Source of the DNA: Ampelomyces quisqualis
Taxonomy: Eukaryota; Ascomycota; Dothideomycetes; Pleosporales; Phaeosphaeriaceae
Length of the DNA: 64,000 bases
Assembly (NCBI GenBank): GCA_018398575.1
Contig: JAGTXZ010000002.1
Coordinates: 2,501-66,500 of the forward strand
Direction: 5' to 3'
The notes under the pieces were generated by a model. It was not told the origin of the DNA. It saw only the letters and a program-made list of their open reading frames with translations, and did not search any database. Of the stretch, positions 10,429-22,020 are shown piece after piece. The position numbers were made by a program, and so were the translations under genes. Numbering within the stretch: position 1 is the first letter of the stretch; each line of letters opens with the position of its first letter.

Positions 10429-13400
10429 AGTACTGTTAAAATTAAAGAATTTTTTAACAAAAATTATTCAAAGAATATTAGATTACAACTAAGTATATTT
10501 TAGACAGAAGTAAGCTTATATATATACTACTTGTAATGTCTTTGTAAAAATAAAAATAAAAAACTAAGATTTCTAAACTAGAGATTTTTAAAAAAACCTA
10601 AAGCCTATATCTATTCTATATTAAATTCTAATATAACTAAAGTCTTATCTACTACCTTTTAGTATAAATAGGCTTATCTATAGATAAATAGTTAAGTAAT
10701 TAGTTTTAGTTTATTTTATTAATAAGCTATATATTTAAATCTTAGAAAAATAATAGTATTTTAAATATCTTAATTTGCAAACAGAAATAAATAAAAACTT
10801 AAAATTTATAACAAAAGAGTTTTAAAGAAACTTAAGCCTATATCTATACTATATTATAATATAATATAACTAAAATCTTATCTACTACCTCTTAACAAAG
10901 ATACACTTAGATAAAGATAAAAAGTTAAGTAAATAGCTCTAGTTTAAAGTCTAAAAAGAATAATACTATTTTTAATAGTTTAATTTGTAAACAAATATAA
11001 AAAAAAACTATTAACTTTAAAACTAGAGATTTTAAAAAAACTTAAGTAGAGAATACGTCTAGTTACATAGTCTTTTATCTAATATCTATATAACTTAGGC
11101 CTAGTTAGAACTAATATTATACTTCTACTCTAAAAATTGTTTTATAATTAATTCTAAAAAAGGTAACTAGTTAGCCTATACTTAGTAATTATAAATTCCT
11201 ATATTTAGTAGTACTAAAGAAGTTACGTAAGCTTCTTTCTTAATTTACCTAAGAAAGCTTTTTATACTTAGTTAGAATAGTTTTTCTCTTTTTAATTATT
11301 TCTATTTTAGGTTGTATCTAGAATAAAATATAGGCCTTAGTAGCTATTTTATTTATAATATCTATTTTTTTAGTTATATATATCCTTAAAGTAGCTAGTA
11401 GGTTAGAAGTTACTAGTAAGTCTAAGGTAGCTAGTAAGTTTAAGGTAGCTAGTAAGTTTAAGGTAGCTAGTAAGTTTAGAGTAGCTAAGGTAGCTAGTAG
11501 GTTAAGGTAGCTAATAGAATAAAAGTTACTACTATATTTTAGGCTCTTATAAATTTAAAATACCTAGTTAGTTAAAGAAAGCTTTTTATACTTAGTTAGA
11601 ATAGTTTTCCTCTTTTTAATTATTCTTATTTTAGCTTATATCTAGAATTTAATATAGGCCTAGGTAGCTAGTAAGTATAAAGTTACTAGTACGTTTAGAG
11701 TAGGTAGTAGGTTTAAGGTAGCTTTAGTTAATTATAATAGTACTCTTAATATGTAATTAAGTTAAGTAAATATTAGAAAAAAAATTATAAACTTTATTTT
11801 TTCTAGATAGTAGTAATCTTATATCTTACTATATCTTAATCTAATATTTATAATAACTTATCTACTCTTATATATAGAGACTTATATAAGTATAAAGTAT
11901 AAAATAGATAATTTTTGTTTATTTAATATAAAAGTGTTAGTCTTTTTCCTAAAATTATAAAACTATTCTTATTATTTTAGAATCTTTCTATAAGAATTAA
12001 GACAAAAAATTAAATTATTAAATAGTAGAAATATTTTTAGAGTTATAATATCTCTTATACGTCTAACTGCTATAATATAAAAATATATTACCTTTCTATT
12101 AGTAAAAATAAACTTATATTAGTCTTAGTAAATAGAATAATAAATTCTAGTTTATCTTAAACATAGTACCTATTATATTAGTTAATAAAGAATATTTATA
12201 ATTACTTTACTATATTCTTATTCTCTAGTACTTATTAAATACAAATATTAGTAGGCCTTTTAAAGTTATATATATAGAAGTATTACTATATTAGAGTATA
12301 CTCTTACTACTTTTTTAAACTTATAATAAAAATAAGAAAAAGAAAAGAAAATAAAAGACTAATAATTCTTTACAGCAAAGTTAGTATATATATCTAATAT
12401 TACTAAACCTTAAAATTATACAATTCTTTACAAGTATTAGAAAGCTTACTTCTACTAAGAAAAAAAAACTATTATTAGTTGTTACTTTCTTCTAGTATAA
12501 CTTAAGAAAAGAAAGGTATAGATCTAGAGATTTTTAGTATTTCTAGCTTATATAGATACTTAACTTAAACTAGGCTAGATCTAATATACTATAGGTAGAA
12601 TAAAGATAGTACTAGTATAAAACTTATATAAGTAGCTTTTTTAGTATAAAACTTATATAAGTAGCTTTTTTAGTATAGATTCTATTAGTTTCTAGTAAAC
12701 TTTATATAACACTAGTTAGAGAAAGATATTACTAGCTTCTTAGTTTAGATTATAATTTTCTTTTACTAGATATTATATAATAATTGTAAAAACTAGATAT
12801 TACTAGATTTTTAGTCTATATTATTTTTTTCTATACTAGAATTTATATAATATACTATAAATAACGTGTTAGCTTTATTAGGTAAGATTATATTATATTA
12901 TAGTTAAAAACAATATTTTTCTAGTTTAAAATAGTCCTAGCTTTATTAGCTAAGATTATATTATATTAGAAAAATATATTTCTCTAGTTTAAAATAGAGA
13001 TAAGTAGCTTAACTAGTCTATATATAATTATTATATAGTTAAAATCTATAAAATTCTAGTTTAGAAAAGATATAACAAGCTTTATAGATAATATAATAAT
13101 AGTTTAGAGTAGAATCTATATTATACTAGTAGATTATATAAGATTAATATACTAGTTTAGATACTATTATTTTAAAGTAAAATCTTTATTATACTAGTAT
13201 AGAACTATTCTTTAGTATTTAAAGTAAATGTAATAGAGTAAAAACTAAATATTAGTAGCTCTACTTATTTAGACTATACATTATAAAAAAAGATATTAAT
13301 AATTCTACTTATCTAGATTATCTTAGTTTGTATTAAAATTTATACTATATTAGTAATAAGAGACGTTAGTAGTTTTACACAAATATATTATACTAGTATT

Positions 13401-14269
13401 AGTAGTTTAAACATATATATTATATTATTTTATAGTTAGAATATAACTTATACTAGTAAGAAATAGATAGTAGTAGCGTTACTTGTCTAGATTATTATTA
13501 TCTATATTTAGAGCTACTAGATTTTTTCTATTTTAAATAAAAAGCTAGTAGGTTATTTAAAACTCTGTTTTCTTATCTAGTATAGTTATATAGAATATTA
13601 GTAGGCTTAGAAAAGATATAAGAACGTAAAGTAGTAATATTAGTTGTAGCTCTAATACTTAGCTCTAACTTTTTAAAATTTATAAGAAGTTTATTTCTAT
13701 ATCTTAGGTAAGAGAAGAATCTTCTATTAGTTATATTAAATAGAAGTTTTGTTTTACAAGCTATATATTTCTTTATAAAAGAAAATTTATATTTAGTTTC
13801 TACTAATCTCTTGTTCTATATAGTAGAATTTTTTTGTTATAGTAAATAAGCTAGTAATACTATTATACATAGAAGAAAAAACTATACTAGTTTTAAAAAG
13901 ATATAAACAGCTCTACTAGTATAGATCTAATAATAATATATTATAAATATATATAATTTTAATACAAAGAAAAGTAGCTAGACTAGTATAGATTATAATT
14001 AAGATTTTTCTTTAGAGTTTAGGGTATATAAGTACCTTTATAATTTAGATTATACTAGTATAGAATAAGATTTGTAGCTTTATTAGTATAGATAATATTA
14101 TTCTATTATAGAATATTTCTTCTAGTACTAAAATAGTTTATTTGTAGCTTTATTTGTATGTATAATATTATTTTATAGTTAGAATATAACTTATACTAGT
14201 AAGAAATAGAAAGTAGTTGCTCTACTTATCTAGATTATATAATTTTTGGTTAAAATATATTGTTATACA
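10429..14269. other. rDNA intergenic spacer between units 1 and 2
   Basis: AT-rich spacer. From 11164 it repeats positions 1-3077 almost base for base, including the 29-bp duplication (about 12615-12675). I see no genes, tRNA or 5S rRNA. The segment 10429-11163 recurs at 22021-22755. Confidence 0.85.
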
Positions 14270-15102
14270 AGTAAAAACCAAGGCAAGTGTAACTTGGCAA
14301 TTACAGGTTTATACTTTTAGTGACAGTGCGCAGGTTGCGCAACCTCCGCACCAAATTTGCTTAACCTCTAAGACCTTTTCCAACACGTTAACTCCGCGCT
14401 TACAAAATCAAACCCAAAGGTGTTCGCACGTTACATAAGGGGAGCAGAAAAAATCCTAATTACTTTTCTGCAGCCTATCTAAAGAAAAACAGTATAGGCT
14501 ACCTATACGCTATTTTTGGTAGATTAACACGCAAAACAGGCGCTCTTGCTTAGAGGTTTAGGCAGCTTTGGCTAGTTCTTACGCGTTTGCTTCAAGTCTT
14601 GTACTTGCTTGCCTTGTTTTCTTGTAAGCCGCTAGCAAAGGCAACTAAGCTGCAATTACAAGGCCTAGGCCTCTCTCTTGTAGGTGTTGGCAGCCAAAAT
14701 TGTTATTGCAGTTGTCCTGTACCTATTGTGGGATAGAAGCCCTGTTAAATTCTAACAGGTACTACGTAGGGTCTGTGGATTGCTAGCTCTGCTATCTACT
14801 CAGTAGATCTTAGGGGACAATTACGTTGTGTATCCGCTTTTAGCGTGTTGCAGCGCAGGTTTTCTCCTCCTAAGAGCTGTATGTAGCGGAAATAGATTCT
14901 AATAGAAACGTTAGCCATGTCTTATTGCAGACTAGCTTTTGGGAAACTTAGTAGGGGCAATTGAATTGGTCGTCTATGCTGTTATTGCTATTAGCTTTGA
15001 TTGTGTAGCAGCTTGAAGCGCTTTGGTGTTCTCCTGTCTAGTAAAAGTCAGCTCCTCTTAGGGGGTCTGTCTTAGAGTTCTGGCTCTTTAACTTAAGATA
15101 GT
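14270..15102 (+). other. 5' external transcribed spacer, unit 2
   Basis: Same length as the unit 1 ETS (offset 11192 throughout). Compared with unit 1 it shows changes in both directions (for example GGCGATCACGGG against GGCAATTACAGG, and GCTATGTC against GCCATGTC). The two copies were therefore mutated independently from a common parent. Confidence 0.8.
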
Positions 15103-16267
15103 TACCTAGTTGATTCTGCTAGTAGTTATATGCTTGTCTTAAAGATTAAGCTATGCATGTCTAAGTATAAGCAATTATACTGTGAAACTGCAAATGGCTT
15201 ATTAAATCAGTTATTGTTTATTTGATAGTACCTTACTACTTAGACAACTGTAGTAATTCTAGAGCTAATACATGCTAAAAACCTTAACTTTAGGAGGAGT
15301 GTATTTATTAGATAAAAAACCAACGCCCTTTAGGGCTTCTTAGTAATTTATAATAACTTTACAGATCGCATAGCCTTGCGCTAGCGACGGTTCATTCAAA
15401 TTTCTGCCCTATTAACTTTCAATAGTAAGGTATTGGCTTACTATAGTTTCAACAGGTAACGGGGAATTAGGGTTCAATTCTAGAGAAGGAGCCTAAGAAA
15501 CAGCTACTACATCCAAGGAAGGCAGCAGGCGCGCAAATTACCTAATCCCAACACAGAAAGGTAGTAACAATAAATACTAATACAGGGCTCTTTTGGGTCT
15601 TGTAATTGAAATGAGTACAATTTAAACCTCTTAACGAGGAACAATTGGAGGGCAAGTCTGGTGCCAGCAGCTACAGTAATTCTAGCTCTAATAGCGTATA
15701 TTAAAGTTATTGCAGTTAAAAAGCTTGTAGTTAAAACTTAGGTCTAGCTAGCAGGTCTGCCTTACCGCGTGTACTTGTCTAGCCAGGCCTTCCTTCTAGA
15801 GAACCTTATGCCCTTTACTAGGCGTGTTAGAGACTAGGACTTTTACTTTAAAAAAATTAAAGTGTTTAAAGCAGGCCTTTGCTTAAATACGTTAGCATAG
15901 AATAATAGAATAGGACGTGCAGTCCTATTTTGTTAGTTTCTAGAACTGCTATAATAATTAATAGGGACAGTTAGGGGCATTAGTATTTAATTATTAAAGG
16001 TAAAATTCTTAGATTTATTAAAGACTAACTACTGCAAAAGCATTTGCTAAGGATGTTTTTATTAATTAGTAAACAAAAGTTAGGAGATTAAAGACAATTA
16101 GATACTATCGTAGTCTTAACTGTAAACTATGCTAACTAGAGATTAGGCAATGTTCTTTTTCTGACTCGCTTAGCACCTTATAAGAAATCAAAGTTTTTAG
16201 GTTCTAGGGGGAGTATGGTTGCAAGGCTAAAACTTAAAGAAATTGACAAAAGAGCACTACTAGGCGT
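15103..16267 (+). rRNA. 18S rRNA, unit 2, 5' exon (RIP-mutated)
   Basis: First 1165 bases of the unit 2 small-subunit rRNA, from TACCTAGTTGATTCTGCTAG to the S943 site ...CTAGGCGT. The 530 loop reads GTGCCAGCAGCTACAGTAA. It shares some substitutions with unit 1 and has its own (C519 kept, G527 changed, E. coli numbering), again all transitions. The exon resumes at 16704. Confidence 0.95.
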
Positions 16268-16703
16268 AAACTGCAATAACTCTACGCTAAAAAGGAGCTA
16301 GTAATAGTATGTAGTGCTTGTTTTTAAATCCTAGTCTTTCTCCTCTTTGTATAGCAGGAGATCCTATCTGTAGGTAGGTTAGTCTACAGCATATAGGAGG
16401 GAAAGGTAAGACCCTTAAATTATAGGAAACTTGCAAAGCGTTAAACTACTAAGCTGTAATTTAAAAGATTGCGGTAGCTAGGTTAATTACCTAGGTATAG
16501 TAACAAGGTTCTTTGTATGTAACAATCTGCAGCCAAGCCCCTGTATTAGTATAATTGGGGAAGGTTTAGAAACTAGACAGAGGTTGGTTAGATTGTATAG
16601 TAGTATGCAAATCCTCTATAGGTTATTATCTATACTAACATCCAGCTTAAGATATAGTCTAATCCCCTAGTAAAAGGTAGGGGCAAGCAATTTACTTGCA
16701 AAG
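16268..16703 (+). other. Group I intron in 18S at site S943 (436 bp, group IC1-like)
   Basis: Self-splicing-type intron present only in unit 2. It interrupts GGCGT/AGAGCC exactly after E. coli 16S position 943, a known fungal insertion site. The base before it is U and its last base is G, as group I introns require. Core elements can be read in order: P at about 16467-16479 (GATTGCGGTAGCT), Q at 16524-16538 (AATCTGCAGCCAAGC), R at about 16561-16587 (GTTTAGAAACTAGACAGAGG) and S at 16649-16660 (AAGATATAGTCT). P7 would pair ACTA in R with TAGT in S. One pairing base in R (AGACTA to AAACTA) looks RIP-altered, so activity is doubtful. It has no homing endonuclease frame. Removing it leaves an 18S of exactly 1798 bp. 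Confidence 0.9.
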
Positions 16704-17336
16704 AGAGCCTATAGCTTAATTTAACTTAATATAGGGAAACTTACTAGGTCTAGATAAAATAAGAATTGACAGATTAAGAGCTCTTTCTTAATTTTTTAGG
16801 TAGTAGTGCATAGCTGTTCTTAGTTAGTAGAGTAATTTGTCTGCTTAATTGCGATAACAAACAAGACCTTAACCTACTAAATAGCTAGGCTAGCTTTAGC
16901 TAGTTGCTAGCTTCTTAGAGAGACTATTAGCTTAAGCTAATAGAAGTTTAAGGCAATAACAGGTCTATAATGCCCTTAAATGTTCTAGGCCGCACGCGCG
17001 CTACACTAACAGAGCTAACAAGTTCTTTACCTTAGCTAAAAGGTCTAGGCAATCTTGTTAAACTCTATTGTGCTAGGGATAGAGCATTGCAATTATTACT
17101 CTTTAATAAGAAATGCCTAGTAAGCGCGTGTTATTAGCATGCGTTAATTACGTCCCTGCCCTTTGTACACACTGCCTGTCGCTACTACCAATTAAATAGC
17201 TTAGTAAGGCCTTTAGACTAGCTTAGGAAGGTTAGCAACAACTATCCTAAGCTAGAAAGTTTGTTAAACTTAGTTATTTAGAGGAAGTAAAAGTTGTAAC
17301 AAGGTTTCTGTAGGTAAACCTGCAAAAGAATTATTA
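16704..17336 (+). rRNA. 18S rRNA, unit 2, 3' exon (RIP-mutated)
   Basis: Continues from AGAGCCTATAGCTTAATTTA (consensus GGAGCCTGCGGCTTAATTTG) to CCTGCAAAAGAATTATTA. The decoding region reads ACACTGCCTGTCGC. The 3' end CCTGCAAAAGAATTATTA is more damaged than in unit 1 (CCTGCAGAAGGATTATTA). Confidence 0.95.
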
Positions 17337-17526
17337 CATTTAGTAGCTTGCTACTGCTAAGAGAGTCTGTTAGGCTGTATAGTATTGCTACTAATAAGCA
17401 GCATAATTCTCTAAGTTAACCCTTGTCTTTTGCGTACCTACGTTTCTTTAGCAGGTGCAACCTGCTAGCTAGACAAAATTAAAACCCTTAAATATTTAAT
17501 TAGTGTCTAAGAAACTTAATAATTAC
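17337..17526 (+). other. ITS1, unit 2
   Basis: Same length as the unit 1 ITS1 (190 bp), differing by transitions (for example TATAACCTGC against TGCAACCTGC, and CTGGACAAAA against CTAGACAAAA). Confidence 0.82.
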
Positions 17527-17683
17527 AACTTTTAATAACAGATCTCTTAGTTCTAGCATTAATAAAGAACGCAGCGAAATGCGATAAGTAGTGTAAATTG
17601 CAGAATTTAGTAAATTATTAAATCTTTAAACGCACATTGTACCCCTTAGTATTCTATAGAGTATGCCTGTTTAAGTGTTATTT
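17527..17683 (+). rRNA. 5.8S rRNA, unit 2 (RIP-mutated)
   Basis: Starts AACTTTTAATAACAGATCTC. It has more transitions than unit 1: TTAGTTCTAGCATTAATAAA here, and ACGCACATTGTACCCC instead of ACGCACATTGCGCCCC. The core GAACGCAGCGAAATGCGATA is kept. Confidence 0.93.
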
Positions 17684-17835
17684 GTACCCTTAAGCTCTGC
17701 TTAGTGTTAGGTGTTTGTTTATACTTTTGCTTAGACTTACCTTAAAGCAATTGGTAGCTAGTGTTTTAGCATAAAAGCGTAGCACATCTTGCACTTCTAG
17801 TCTTAAACACTAGCTTTTAGTAAGTTTCTTTACGT
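17684..17835 (+). other. ITS2, unit 2
   Basis: 152 bp, colinear with the unit 1 ITS2 without indels. Extra transitions include GCGCAGCACATC to GCGTAGCACATC. Confidence 0.78.
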
Positions 17836-20800
17836 TTAACCTTAGATTAGGTAGAAATACCTACTAAACTTAAGTATATTAATAAGCAGAGGAAAAGAAA
17901 CTAACAGGGATTGCCTTAGTATTAGCAAGTGAAGCAGCAACAGCTTAAATTTAAAATCTAGCTCTCTTAGGGCCTAAGTTGTAATTTACAGAAAGCGCTT
18001 TAGTGTTAGCAGTAGTCTAAGTTCCTTAGAACAGGACGTTACAGAGGGTAAGAATCCTGTACGTAGTCGCTAGCCTTTACTATGTAAAGCTCCTTTAACA
18101 AGTTAAGTTGTTTAGGAATGCAGCTCTAAATAGGAGGTAAATTTCTTCTAAAGCTAAATACTAGCTAGAGACTAATAGCGCATAAGTAGAGTAATTAAAA
18201 GATAAAAAGCACTTTAGAAAGAGAGTTAAATAGCATGTAAAATTGTTAAAAAGGAAGCGCTTACAGCTAGACTTGCCTATAGTAGTTTATCTAGACTTTT
18301 GTCTAGTGCACTCTTCTGTAGGCAGGCTAGCATTAGTCTAGGCAATTAGATAAAGGTTTCTATTATGTACCTCTCTTTAGAAAGGCCTTATAGGAGAGAC
18401 GTTATACAACTAGTCTAGACTAAGGTCTACGCATCTGCTAGGATGCTAGCGTAATAGCTGTAAGCAGCCTGTCTTAAAACATAGACTAAGGAGTCTAACA
18501 TCTATGCAAGTGTTTAGGTGTTAAGCCTAAATGCGTAATAAAAGTAAACAGAGGTAGAAACTCTTTAGGTACACTATTAACTAATTCTAATGTCTTTAGA
18601 TAGATTTAAGTAAGAGTATAGCTGTTAGAACCTAAAAGATAGTAAACTATACTTAAATAGAGTAAAGCTAGAGGAAACTCTAGTAGAGGCTCGCAGCAGT
18701 TCTAACGTGCAAATCAATTGTTAAATTTAGGCATAAGAGCAAAAGACTAATTAAACTATCTAGTAGCTAGTTTCTGCTAAAGTTTCTCTTAGAATAGCAG
18801 TAACGTATTTAGTTTTATAAGGTAAAGCAAATAATTAGAAGCCTAGAAGTTAAAACAACCTTTACCTATTCTTAAACTTTAAATATATAAGAAGTCCTTA
18901 TTACTTAATTAAACGTAGACACTTAAATGTACTGTTACTAGTAGGCTATTTTTAGTAAGCAGAACTAGTAATGTAGGATAAACTAAATATAGGGTTAAGG
19001 TGCCAGAATATACGCTTATTAGACACTACAAAAGGTGTTAGTTTATCTAGATAGTAGGACAGTAGCTATAGAAGTTAGAATCTGCTAAGAAGTGTGTAAC
19101 AACTTACCTGCTAAATAAACTAGCCCTAAAAATAGATAGCGCTTAAGCGTATTACCTATACTCTACTACTAGAGCAGAATTTACGCCCTAGTAAGTAGGC
19201 AGGCGTAGAGGCTTGTAACAAAGCCTTAGGGGTAACCCTAGGTTAAACAGCCTCTAGTGCAGATCTTAGTAGTAGTAGCAAATACTCAAATAAGAACTTT
19301 AAGGACTAAAGTAGAGAAAGGTTTTGTGTAAACAGCAGTTAGATATAGGTTAGTTAATTCTAAGAGATAGAGTAGTTCTATTTTAATGTTAGCGCTTGCG
19401 CTACGCCTTTAAAAGAAAAGCTAGTTAATATTCTAGCACCTAGATATACATTCTCTGCGGCAACGCAATTAAGAGCAGAGACCTTAGCAAGAGCCCTAAG
19501 AAGAGTTCTCTTTTCTTCTTAACAGTCTATTACCTTAAAATTAGTTTGTCTAGAGCTAGGGTTTAATAGCTAGAAGAGCGCTGCACTTTTGCAGCGTTTG
19601 GTGCGCTCCTTATAAGCCTTAAAAATCTGCTTAAAGAAATAGTTTTTACGCCAGGTTGTACTTATAACTGCAGCAGGTCTCTAAGGTAAAAAGCCTCTAG
19701 TTAATAGAACAATGTAGATAAGAGAAGTTAGCAAAAAAGATCTGTAACTTTAGGAAAAGAATTAGCTCTAAGGGTTAGGTATGTTAGGCCTTAGAGAGAA
19801 GCCTCTAGCGCAAAAGAGCACTAACTGCAAGGTAGGCGCCTTTTAGTGCTAGAGTGCAGACACTCTTAGCAGGCTTTAGCCGTCTAGCGTATGTTTAACA
19901 ACTAACTTAGAACTGGTACAGACAAGAGAAATCTAACTATCTAATTAAAACATAGCATTGTAATGGCTAGAAAGTAGTGTTAACGCAATGTAATTTCTGC
20001 CTAGTGCTCTAAATGTTAAAGCAAAGAGATTCGACCAAGCGTAAGTAAACAGCAGGAGTAACTATAACTCTCTTAAGGTAGCTAAATGCCTTGTTATCTA
20101 ATTAGTAACGCGCATGAATAGATTAACAAGATTCCTACTATCCCTATCTACTATCTAGCGAAACTACAGCTAAGAGAACAGGCTTAGCCAAATTAGTAGG
20201 GAAAGAAGACCCTGTTAAGCTTGACTCTAGTTTAACATTGTAAAAAGACATAGGGGGTGTAGAATAGGTAGGAGCTTCAGCGCTAGTGAAATACTACTAC
20301 TCTTATTGTTTTTTTACTTATTTAATAAAGCAGAGCTAGGCCTTACTGCCTAACTTCTAGCGTTAAGGTCCCTTGTAGACTAATCTAGGTTAAAGACATT
20401 GTTAGGTAGGGAGTTTGGCTAGGGCGGCACATCTGTTAAACTATAACGCAGGTGTCCTAAGAGAGACTTATAGAGAACAGAAATCTCTAGTAGAGCAAAA
20501 GGGCAAAAGTCCTCTTAATTTTAATTTTCAGTGTAAATACAAACTATAAAAGTGTAGCCTATTAATCCTTTAGTCCCTTGAAATTTAAGGCTAGAGGTGC
20601 CAGAAAAGTTACTACAGGGATAACTGGCTTGTAGCAGCCAAGCGTTTATAGCAACGTTGCTTTTTAATTCTTTGATGTTAGCTCTTCCTATTATACCAAA
20701 GTAGAATTTGGTAAGCGTTAGATTGTTTACCTACTAATAGGGAACGTAAGCTAGGTTTAGACTGTTGTAAGACAGGTTAGTTTTACCCTACTAATAACCT

Positions 20801-21178
20801 TGCCCTAATAGTAATACCGCTTAGTACAAGAGGAACTGCAGTTTCAGATAATTGGTTTTTGCGGCTGTCTGACCAGGCATTGCCGCAAAGCTACCATCTG
20901 CTAGATTATGGCTAAACGCCTCTAAGTTAGAATCTATGCCAGAACAGGGTGATTTCTGCCTGCACTAGTTAGATACAAATAGGCCTTTGGCCAAGAACCT
21001 TACTAGATTAGCGTTGGCAGCTCTATTGAAATTGAGACTACTAGCTAGTGTATTGCAATTGTACAGTGCGCAGGATTAAATTCTTTATAGACAACTTAGT
21101 TGCCTAGCTAGGTTGTGTAAGTAGTTGAGTAGCCTTGTTGTTACAAGCTACTAAGTGTAAGCCTAATGCTAGCTTAGT
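17836..21178 (+). rRNA. 28S rRNA, unit 2 (RIP-mutated, probable pseudogene)
   Basis: Colinear with the unit 1 28S over its full length. The sarcin-ricin loop near 20823 reads AGTACAAGAGGAACTG, the same lesion as unit 1. The peptidyl-transferase-region stretch near 20617 reads ACTGGCTTGTAGCAGCC, a different lesion from unit 1. The mixture of shared and private transitions suggests mutation both before and after unit duplication, or convergent targeting of the same sites. Confidence 0.94.
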
Positions 21179-21312
21179 TAAATATAGGAATTATCCCTCC
21201 TTATCTGGTGTAATATTAGGAACATGTCTACCAGAGGGGGATAGTGCTGCAGGAGCGCTAGAATAATCTACGTTTCCAGTCAGAGCATATAGGCGCACTT
21301 GCTAGATAATTT

Positions 21313-21908
21313 AGGAGCCTTGTAGGCGCTGCTAGAGATTTTTAGCTGCTCTTGCAAGGGCGTACAGGCTGTCTCTCTATTTATTTAGGGGGCCTTGCAG
21401 GTGCTGCTTAAGATTTTAGCAGCCTCTGCAAGGGCGTACAGGCTGTCTCTCTATTTATTTAGAGGGCCTTACAGGTGCTGCTAGATTTAGCGGCTCTTGC
21501 AAGGGCGTACAGGCTGTCTCTCTATTTATTTAGGGGGCTGTGCAGGTGCTGCTTGAGATTTTGGCAGCTTCTGTAAGGGCGTACAGGCTGTCTCTCTATT
21601 TATTTAGGGGGCCTTGCAGGTTATGCTTGAAAATCTTAGGCAGCTTCTATAGGAGCGTACAGGCTGTCTCCCTATTTATTTAGGGGGTCCTACAGGCGCT
21701 GCTTGATATTATAGCAGCTCTTGTAGGGGCGTATAGGCTGTCTCTCTATTTTACTTAAGATTTTGGCAGCCTCTGCAAGAGGGGCGTATAGGCTGTCTCT
21801 CTATTTATTTAGAGAGTCCTACAGGCGCTCCTTAATATTATAGCAGCTCTTGCAAGAGCGTATAGGCTGTCTATCTATTTATTTAGGGAGCCTTGCAGGT
21901 ACTGTATA
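21313..21908 (+). repeat. 28S 3'-flanking tandem hairpin repeats, unit 2
   Basis: Same eight-repeat block as 9685-10280, with the same number and order of repeat variants. It has transition differences such as GCTTGAGATT to GCTTAAGATT. The repeat at about 21536-21605 has GGCAGCTTCTGTAAGG, which weakens its hairpin. Confidence 0.8.
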
Positions 21909-21930
21909 AAAATCTCTGGTAGGTAATAAC

Positions 21931-22020
21931 TAGTAAGTTTAGAGTAGCTAGTAAGTTTAGAGTAGCTAGTAAGTTTAGAGTAGCTAGTAAGTTTAGAGTA
22001 GCTAGTAAGTTTAAAATAAT
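21931..22020. repeat. 18-bp spacer minisatellite, 5 copies
   Basis: Copies of TAGTAAGTTTAGAGTAGC start at 21931, 21949, 21967, 21985 and 22003. Two fewer than in unit 1. Confidence 0.9.
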
